Positions 55,872-64,000 of a stretch of DNA of 64,000 bases are shown here, in pieces (positions within the stretch are counted from its first letter, which is position 1; each line of letters starts with the position of its first letter). Location of the stretch: NCBI RefSeq assembly GCF_019059575.1, contig NW_024881837.1, positions 402,501-466,500 of the forward strand. Reading direction: 5' to 3'. The notes beneath the pieces are model-generated. The model did no database searches. It saw only the letters and a program-made list of their open reading frames with translations, and was not told the origin of the DNA. The position numbers and the translations under genes are program-made. The DNA comes from Amphibalanus amphitrite. Its lineage: Eukaryota > Arthropoda > Thecostraca > Balanomorpha > Balanidae.

Positions 55872-57369
55872 CAGGGCAATGTCAGTAGCATCCAGATTAA
55901 ACGTTTATATAACATGACACTTTTATAACGTTTTGACTGTGCCCTTTGATATTAAAATCCCAAACTGACATTTTGAATTTAAGGACGAACACATATAGCA
56001 TAAGCAACTGCCAACTTCTATTATGAATGAAAAAAAAAATCATTCGACGAGCTATTACCAGGGCAGTTGTTAGTAGTCGGCAAGGAGAATTACCAATTCT
56101 TTGCTACGGTACTTGCGTCTAAAAATTGGCACGATTTACGTACTTCACTGAGCTTTTCTAGCGTTTTATTTGAGCTAAATTTGATGTTGTGCCGCGCACT
56201 CTACGATGACGGTAGCCACGACCGTCTGTCATTGCGGCGGCGCGGCGCGGCGGACCGAACTGTCAACGATTGGATACGAATCGAGCCGTCGGTCCGACGC
56301 GACTTGGCCGAGCCCGTCGGCGCCTCCCCCCCCCCCCCCCCATTGCAGGGGGGCAGACGCCGACCAGAATTATACAAACGTCTGCATCTGCCCTCGGGTG
56401 GGACGACAGAGTCGCATCTTGATTTCAGTGCAGATCGGGCGCATGGCTGAAATGTGACCATGGTGGGGTGGTAGCGAGGGGGCGGCCTGGGGGGGGGGCG
56501 GGCAGATGGGCTCCTGGGGAGTGGGGGGTCCTTGCCGGCGACGGCCGGTGATGCTCAAGGTTGCATGAATCAGCGCTTTTGGGCAGGAAGTGTTTGTAGT
56601 TATGTCCAGGAAGTCGGAGGCTAATTCAAACGCGAGAGTAGCATTGCGGTGATGACAAAGCGCACAATGAACATGGCTTAGTCATAGTCGGTGTCTCCTC
56701 AGTGGGCTTCATGTTAGATTATCACAGTTCGCTTAACAACACATGACTAAGTTTGTGTTTGTTTCAACTGCAGCCCTGACTGCAAGAATGCAAGGGTCGC
56801 GTCAACTTAGGTCAAAAGGGGTCAAACGACGTTTTCGCTAATGACTTGGCATACAGTGAAATAAAGCTTCAAGAAGGCTGTTACAGTGTGGGTTAGGTAA
56901 GTTTCTCTTGCTGAGCCGAGTCGAATGATATCCATGCATGGGCTCCAGCACCGGGGGGGGGGACAGGAGGTCCAACCCCCGCCCCCCCCCCCCCCATAAT
57001 TCCCTCTCCGTGATGAAGCCTGATGTATGTGTAAGGTCTAAGGATGTGAGTTTTTGGGTTGGATCCGCAATCCTGAGACCGAGGCGCAGCCTGGACCCGT
57101 CCATGCGACATGAATTAGGTATTCAGGCGTACCGACTTCCTGAAAAACTGCACAACACTTGAACGCTAGGTTTATGGGAACTTGTAAATTCACTTAAAAC
57201 TTGTAAATCATTTCATAGTTCATTCGAATCGATGATCATTAATGTGATGAACTTACTGGTTGGTGCTTTTAGTATTGTTTTAGGTACCGTACGTATCTAT
57301 AACTAGGTAGGTATACCAAATGTCATCGTTTAGTTGGGACAGAGGCATTCTATTTTATAATCAACATGT
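55872..57369. other. Non-coding, with G/C-run hairpins
   Basis: GTCGGCGCCTCCC...AGACGCCGAC (56316-56364) and the G-run/C-run pair at 56949-56995 are self-complementary. No frame has recognisable content. Homopolymer lengths here may be sequencing-sensitive. Confidence 0.5.
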
Positions 57370-57373
57370 TTAA

Positions 57374-58546
57374 CCCGCGCCCCAGTGTCAGTCTGGATTT
57401 TCCACGACACGACGAAGGGGGTGTTTGAACACCCCCCTTCTAACTCGGCTCCTGGGCCACGTAGCGACACGCGGTAAGCGGAAATCGAAAGAACGTCAAA
57501 AATAAGGACGAAAACACTTCGGTCATTTTTTGGATCAGGTCAAAGGTCAGGTCACCAGAGGTCACCAAAGGTAAAATGTTGACTATTTCAACATTTTTGA
57601 AACTACCAACGGCTATCTCGGGAACCGATAGAGCTAGAGCGCCGCGGAAAAGCGCATTCGATAGCCCTTTTACAGACCTTTCTGAATAATGTTCTCAGAT
57701 TTGACCTCAGGTCAACGGTTTAGCCTCCAGAGGGCAAAAACTCCAAAAATAGCCGTTTTTACGAAAATTGGTTTTTCGGCGATAACTTTTGACTCAAAAG
57801 AGCCATGACATTACTTTTGCCAGCATCGTGTTCCTCTTGTCGAGACGCGTCGAATGAACTATAAGTTGACCTTGAAAGGTCAACTTGAAAATTTGACCTC
57901 AGGTCAAGGTCATGACCTGACCGGAAAAGGTCATGTTGCATATCAGTCGATCCGCAACGTCGAGCCGAACACATCTAAGGCGTTTTCAGCGCTCTAGCAC
58001 GCCTCTATCAGAAGTTATAAGCGAAAAACTGTTAGATTCTGTTCGTGACCTGAGATGACCTCGGGGACATAACGAGGGGTCACAGTTGCCATTTTCCGGT
58101 TCAGTGTGTCAATTTTACCTACATCTCGATGTTTGAGAGTGTCTTGAATAGCGTTCGTGCAAAACAGACGCTTTTCAATTTTCTCCCATTGACTTATAAT
58201 GGAGAGGCCGCAAAATTGACCTGACCTTAGGTCACCGATATCAAAATTCCGAGATATACATTTTATAGATACTGTTACCCTCATCAATCGCTGAAAGTTT
58301 CAAAGTGATCGGTCACTCGGTGTAGCTATGGCAGACATTGAAACTTTTTATGAGATGAGGTCACTTCAAGTGACCTGGTGACCTGACCTTGAATGACCTT
58401 GGTCTGAAATTTTCAGAACATGTGTAGAATTGATGTATGATAAGGTGTACCAAAAACGGCGGCGCTCCGCGCCGCCGTTTTTGAGATATCTGCGAAAAAC
58501 CGGAGGGGGGGGGGGTGTTCAAACACCCCCCACACTTGGGCGCGGG
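57374..58546. mobile_element. TTAA-flanked element F, 1173 bp
   Basis: TTAA at 57370-57373 and 58547-58550. Inverted ends CCCGCGCCCCAGTGTC and CACACTTGGGCGCGGG. Sub-terminal hairpins are GGGGGTGTTTGAACACCCCC (57415-57439) and its inverse-orientation partner (58503-58530). The interior is dense in AGGTCA/TGACCT and lacks a coding frame. Confidence 0.8.
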
Positions 58547-58550
58547 TTAA

Positions 58551-59200
58551 AACACCAGCTTCATTTATTTGTTTTGGGAGCTTTCAAAAGACACGTCCGT
58601 CTTTTTCTTCAGCCTATCTTCAAGGGCTCCGCCACGGACTTTTGGTTGGGGGGGGGGGACGGTCTGCTCTTCGCCCATCGCCCTAGTGTCTCCTCTAAAC
58701 CTAGGGTACCCCCAAATCCAGTTTTCTCATCGGATTTAGGCCACTTGTTTTTCGTCATAGCCCTGATACGATGATTTTTTAACTAGAAAAATAAAAAATA
58801 GAGAAATGGTAGGCCACCTGACCCATGCAATATTACCCAATATTAGATTGTAGTCATTGTATGTACCTTCATCATATTGACACACCAGACAGAAAAAAAA
58901 CTTGAAAGACCAGCTTCAATTTTTTAATGGTATCTGGCTCATAGTTTTGCGCTGAATCTGAATCCATTTTTAGCATTTGGCGAAGGTCGGATCAGGTTAG
59001 GTGAGATCAACAAGTGCGTGTCCCTCCGGCTAGCCAAAGTAGGTGTCAACCACAGACAGCTTCGTAACATGTTGCATTGGTACCAAAACTACTTCTCAAT
59101 GTTATAGGTATGCTTAATTCGACATCATCTCCAAAAAGTTTCCTAGTAACATGCCTAGCTCGAAAAATTGAACCAAATTCATCTAACGGTAATGACCTTG
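58551..59200. other. Non-coding, no recognised feature
   Basis: A poly-G tract occurs near 58648; nothing else is supported. Confidence 0.4.
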
Positions 59201-59207
59201 ACCTGAT

Positions 59208-59287
59208 ATTCACGTGACCTTGACACCTACTAGAATGCATGTGTCTAATTCACGTGACCTTGACACCTACCAGAATGCATGTGTCTA
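59208..59287. repeat. 40-bp tandem duplication
   Basis: Two adjacent 40-bp copies starting ATTCACGTGACCTTGACACC differ by one base (CTACTAG versus CTACCAG). Confidence 0.95.
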
Positions 59288-59539
59288 CCGTCATTTCACA
59301 TGTTGGCTCGGTTTTATGACATAACAAGTCTGGAAACGTACAGAGTCAGAGAATGTGCGCTAACATACACCGAATCGGTGGTTCGGCCTGACATGGTCTC
59401 CAGAAATAGGCCACAGGCCCAAAAGTCATGGCCCATGGGGTTAGGACTTAGGATCATGAAATTTTCAGAGGATGTGCAAAATTCCCGGGAAATACTAATA
59501 GTTTCGTCACGATAAACCACTTTTTACGCGAGTTACTTG

Positions 59540-59595
59540 TGAAAAACTGAGGGGCGGGTCAATCCGACCCACCATAGTCCATATAAGAACGAGGG
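59540..59595. mobile_element. TTAA element G, right end only
   Basis: GAACGAGGG followed by TTAA (59596-59599), with GGGGCGGGTCAATCCGACCC inside. No left end was found; truncated or too diverged. Confidence 0.4.
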
Positions 59596-59599
59596 TTAA

Positions 59600-59993
59600 C
59601 CTCTCAAACACTTTAAACAAACAGCTTCTCTCATCCTACAGTTCTGCGATATTCTTATTTGACCGATGGAAGTTTCCTCTTAAAGAACGACAGCGTTTAT
59701 CTCCGTATTGATTGTTTAATTGATTGAATTTGAGAGATCCTTATTTGATATACCTACTGGATTACCTACTGGATATACCTACTGGATTCATCATCGGACT
59801 GGGACCAGGGGTGGATTTATTTGTTTTTTATTGGGGTTGCACAACCCTGAAAGGGCGCCCAAAGCGGTTCCGAGGGGCGCAATAGTCCGGAAGTGGGCGC
59901 CACCAGGTACGGTCGTAAACTTGGCGTTGGGGGGGGGGGGGCGAATTGGCAAAGGGGCCCCTGTAGACCCTCGCTGGGGGGCGGTGTGTTAGC
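59600..59993. other. Non-coding, no recognised feature
   Basis: A TACCTACTGGAT short duplication occurs near 59750-59785, and a poly-G run near 59930. Confidence 0.4.
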
Positions 59994-59997
59994 TTAA

Positions 59998-60110
59998 CCC
60001 GCGTACCGCGGAGGGGGGGCGAATATCCACCCCCCTCCCCCTGAAGTTTTTCGTAAGTAGCGGAAAACTTCTGAAACCAGTACGAGACCCTTATATAAGC
60101 CCGGCGTAAG
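59998..60110. mobile_element. TTAA element H, left end only
   Basis: TTAA at 59994-59997 is followed by CCCGCGTACCGCGGAGGGGG and a C-run (60029-60050). No right end was found before the minisatellite. Confidence 0.45.
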
Positions 60111-62735
60111 ATCATTTAAGGCCAGTATTGAGATTGACCCTCACAAACCGGGTGAGACCTCGCAGAGCAGTATGGGTCATTGAACTCCAACGTCAACGTG
60201 GGTCTTACGAGACCTGCCTGAGCCATCAGAGGCCAGTGCGGGCCCGGGGTCATCAAAGGCCAGTGCGGGGTCGTCAAAGGCCAGTTCGGAACCTCTGAGG
60301 TGGTGTGAGCCCTTGAGGCCAGCGTTGGTCCTTGAGAGGTCAATGTGGGACCCCTTGACTGGTATGGGCCCTAAGAGACATGTGTGGTGCCAATGCGACC
60401 CAAAATAGACACAACTAACGACATGGGGCTCTCAGAGACTAGCAGCGGCCCTTAAAAACCTGCACGGGCCAAACAGATCGACAGGGGCCCTCCGAGATCG
60501 GCAGAGAATAAGAAGATAGCGTGAGGCGCCTATGATGGGCAGGCTCGGGCTCTCAAAGACCTAAATGGAACTATCAGAGACCAGGGACCCTTGGCAGCAG
60601 ACATGGGCCCTCAGAAACCGATGTGACACCGATATGGTAATAGACGTTAATGCCGGCCCGCTGCGACGAGATAACGGCCCTCAAATTCCAAAATTCCGAC
60701 ATGGGGACCAACAGAGACTGACAGGGAACCTTGGAGGACGGCATGAAACGCCAAAACATCTTCCTTGGACCCCAGAGACTAAAGATGGGACTCTCAGAGT
60801 CTGGTGCGGGGCCCTCTGAGGCCTGTTTTGGGCCACCAGGGTCCGGTTCGGTGCATCAGATGCCGGTTATGGCCCTCAAAAGCCGGTTTGGGACCCTGAG
60901 TGGCCACTGGCCAGTACTGGCTCTCCAAAACCAGTTGGTCATCACAGGCCAGCCCAATATGATCCCTTACAGGCCAGTGTGGAGCTCTCGGAGGTCAATG
61001 TGGGCCCTCAGAGCCCAGTGCGAGGCACCCAAAGTTCAATCTTGAGCCCCCAGCGACCGGAGTGGGTTCATCAGAGGCTAGTGTGGGTCCCTCAGAGGAG
61101 CCCGATTCGGGGCCCTCAGAGGTCGGTGTAGGGACCTCAAAGGCCAGTATTGGCCCTCAAAGGCCTGTATGGGGCCCCCAGGCTCAGAGGCCGATGTGGG
61201 CCCTCAGGGACCAGACTAACCTGGCACCCCAGAGACCATAATAGGGTCATCAGTGGCGGTGTAGAGACCCCATAGACCGGCTGGGGCCCATTGAGGCCAG
61301 TTTGGGGCCCTCAGAGTCCAGTGTGGGGCCTGTTATAAGCGACAGTAGGCTGTAGGGCTCCCGCTTGCATTGTGTCTCGAACAAGACTGGTCCACATTCC
61401 AACCGCGCCCGCTGACCCCAGCCGTCGGTCCATGCGCCGGCGGGCAAGTCATCGCAGAGGCGGCTCCAGGGAGACAGTCGAGGAGCACACTACCACAGGG
61501 CCCCTAAAGACCGGCATGGGTCCTCAGAGGCCGGCATAGAGCCTTCAGAAGCCAGTACGGGGCCCTCAGAGGCACCCAAGGGACAAGGGCCAGCCTAGGG
61601 TGTCAGTGACAGAAATGGGGTTATCAGCAGCCGGTGTGAGACATTTAGAGGCCGGTTTGGGACCCTCAGAGGCCAGTTTGGACCCTAAGAAGCCAGTTTA
61701 GGGTCCTCTGGGCTCTGAGACCAGTACAGGGCCTTCAAAGGTCAGTTTGGAACCATTAGAGGCCGACGTGGGTCTTCAGAGGCCAGTGTGATTTCTACAG
61801 GCCAACGTGGAGCCCTCAGAGGTCAGTATGGGCCCCTAAAAGACCGGACAGAGCGTCCTCAAAAGCCAGGATGGGCCCTCAGAGGCCAATGTTGGTCCTA
61901 AGAGACCGGCATCGGGCCTTCAGAAGCCAGTACGGGCCCTCAGAAGTGCCCAAGGGTTAGTCTCTGTCCGCCAGAGACAGAAATTGGGCCATCCGAAGCC
62001 ACGGTGTTGGGCCCTAGGAGGCCAGTTTGGGCCGTCAGAGACCAGTTTGGACCCTCAAAAGACCAGCGTGGGTCCGTACCGGCAGTGTGAGGCCCTCAGA
62101 GACCAGTACAGAGCCTTCAAAGGGCAGTTTGGAACCATCAGAGGCCACGTGGGCCCTCACATGCCGGTGTGGTATCTTACAGGCCAGCGTGGAGCCCTCA
62201 GAGGTCAGTGTGGGGCCCTAAAAGACCAGCATGGGTCGGTGTTGGACCCCAGAGGTCAGCATAGGGCCCTCAGAGGCCGATGTGGACCCTTAGAGACCGG
62301 CATCGGGCCTTCAGAAGTCAGTACGGGCCCTCGGGGAAACCCAAAGGCCAGTCTTGGGCCCCCAGAAAAAGAAATGAGGCCATTAGAGGCGTGGACCCCC
62401 AGAGACCAGTTTGGGAGCCCTCGAAACCAGTAGGTACAGGGCCCTCAAAGGCCAGTTTGGGGCCCTCAGAGGTCGATGCAGGCTCTTAGTGACCGGCACC
62501 CAAAGGTCAGTCCTAAAACCCAGAGACAGAAATGAGGCCATCAAGAGATCAGTGTGGGGCCCTCAAAGGCCGGTTGGGAGACTCCTGATGCCGCTTTAGG
62601 GCCTGGAGGGCCCTGAGAGGTCGATGTGGGCCCTCATCGGTCGATGTGGGCCCTCATCGGTCAGGGTTGGCCCTTGAAGGCCACTGAAGCGCCCTCAGAA
62701 GTCAGGATACTCAAAGACCGGCATGGGGGCTGTTA
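60110..62735. repeat. Degenerate ~22-bp GGGCCCTCAGAGGCCAGT minisatellite, 2.6 kb
   Basis: Variants of GGCCCTCAGAGGCCAGTGTG repeat irregularly throughout, interrupted around 61330-61500 by non-repeat GC-rich sequence. Open frames here are repeat by-products. Confidence 0.9.
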
Positions 62736-63010
62736 CATAATACCTGGCGTTGGTTTCTTGAGCCTCGTGACAATCGGGTAAGAGCCAGGGCCCCTACGCC
62801 CTTCGGGGCCCATCGGTTGTTTAAGGGAGCAAATTATAGGATGGCCCCTGATTTGTCTTTGGGGGGCCATGGCCCTGATGCCCCCCTGCGACCTCCACTG
62901 GGCACCACCCCCACCGCCCACTGAGCGGTGAGCGGCGCATTTTTGCATGTCCGACAGCTCTATACAGTATAGTGAATACGGCCTTGTGACAGCTCAAGCT
63001 CTTGAGAGGA
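62736..63010. other. Non-repeat spacer between minisatellites
   Basis: About 275 bp without repeats; no gene recognised. Confidence 0.4.
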
Positions 63011-64000
63011 GGGTAGTACCTACATTAGAGGGGGCGGCGATGGCATTTGCACTTGAGGCGGCAGCGCCTACACTTAGAGGGGGCGGCACCTACATTTCAT
63101 GGGCAGCACCCTAACTTGAGGGGCGGCACCCACGCATGGGGGTGGGGGTGGGGGCGGCATCTATCTACATACATGTGAGGGAAAGGCACCTTCATTTCAA
63201 GGGGTGGCACCTACACTTAGGGGGTGGCACCTACATTTGAGGGGGCTGCACTGCAACTAGGCCTTAGGGGGCGGCAACCTAGGGGTGCCATCTACATTCG
63301 AAGGGACGGCACCTACATTTTATGGGATGACCGATGACACCTATGCATAAGTGGCCGGGGCCAACATTTGAGGGGGCGGCGCGGCACCTTCATTCGAGGG
63401 GGCGGCACCTGCATTCGAGGAGGGCCGGCACCTACATTCGAGGGGGCAGCACTAACATTTGAGGGGGCGGCACCTGCATTCAAGGAGGGCCGGCACCTAC
63501 ATTCGAGGGGGCGGCACTAACATTTGAGGGGGCGGCACCTACATTCGAAGAGGGCCGGCATCTACATTCGAGGGGGCGGCACTAACATTTGGGGGGGGGC
63601 GGCACCTACATTCGAGGAGGGCCGACATCTACATTCGAGGGGGCGGCACTAACATTTGAGGGGGCGGCACCTACATTCGAGGGGCGGCATTTAGGTACAT
63701 TTGAGGGGGCGGCACCAACATTCGAGGAGGGCCGGCATCTACATTCGAGGGGGCGGCACTAACATTCGAGGGGGCAGCACCTGCATTCGAGGAGGGCCGG
63801 CACGTACATTCGAGGGGGCGGCACTAACATTTGAGGGGGCGGCGCCTACATTCGAGGAGGGCCGGCATCTACATTCGAGGGGGCGGCACTGACATTTGAG
63901 GGGGCGGCACTTACATTCGAGGGGGCGGCACCTACATTCGAGGGGCGGCGTTTAGGTACATTTGAGGGGCGGCACCAACATTCGAGGAGGGCCGGCATCT
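63010..64000. repeat. GGGGGCGGCACCTACATTCGAG minisatellite with 65-bp higher-order unit
   Basis: Monomers of 21-23 bp. From about 63400 they are organised in a three-monomer block (GAGGAGGGCC, GAGGGGGC and TTTGAGGGGGC variants) recurring every 65 bp (AGGGCC near 63421, 63486, 63551, then 63618). The array runs off the window end. Frames encoding RGGG-like repeats are by-products. Confidence 0.93.

Noticed and set aside
56067-56560. GC-rich frames around the poly-C tract
   Set aside because: No domain, and homopolymer runs make the frames unreliable.
62950-64000. RGG-repeat protein encoded by the terminal minisatellite
   Set aside because: The higher-order unit (65 bp) is not a multiple of three and frames break; the Arg-Gly look comes from the GGGGGCGG monomer.

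Overview
The window looks like eukaryotic, arthropod and probably crustacean nuclear DNA. Three spliced or single-exon host genes are readable: a CYP2-clan cytochrome P450, a gustatory receptor with the arthropod C-terminal TYxxxxxQF signature, and a small secreted Reeler-domain (defense-protein-like) gene. Everything else I can recognise is transposon, satellite or minisatellite. The phylum assignment rests on the gustatory receptor and transposon styles; the species is not determinable by eye.

Layout. 0-2.5 kb: a tRNA-derived SINE and a non-autonomous hAT element with an 8-bp target duplication. 2.5-9.3 kb: a small inverted-repeat element with a GGTTGTAGGT minisatellite core, split by a 6.5-kb foldback element (9-bp target duplication) made of ~415-bp terminal repeats and two opposed arrays of a 278-bp satellite. 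11-12.2 kb: a decayed LINE RNase H fragment. 13.3-20.2 kb: a nearly intact LINE whose first protein carries a PHD finger and a complete AMSH-type JAMM metalloprotease domain; its second ORF (endonuclease, reverse transcriptase, zinc finger) has one in-frame TGA. This is the strongest candidate for an undescribed system.

21-24.6 kb: two terminal-inverted-repeat elements and a LINE fragment. 24.65-29.12 kb: the P450 gene on the minus strand, two coding exons and a 3-kb intron carrying a TTAA-flanked element and a pair of inverted repeats. 29.6-38.5 kb: LINE tail, then a nested stack of TTAA-flanked elements, a minisatellite-bearing TIR element and a Gypsy retrotransposon (5-bp target duplication) with most of its integrase and 3' LTR deleted. 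39.5-41.4 kb: minisatellite and gustatory receptor. 43.5-45.0 kb: Reeler gene, four coding exons, minus strand. 46.2-49.0 kb: a 5'-truncated LINE with an uninterrupted reverse transcriptase frame. 49-60 kb: mostly non-coding, with more TTAA elements, a hAT MITE and a 31-bp minisatellite. 60.1-64 kb: two long G-rich minisatellites.

The TTAA-flanked family (ends CCCKCGCC / GGCGMGGG, sub-terminal poly-G/poly-C hairpins, many AGGTCA words) recurs at least eight times and ties the second half of the window together. The host genes share no obvious pathway; they are isolated islands in repeat DNA.
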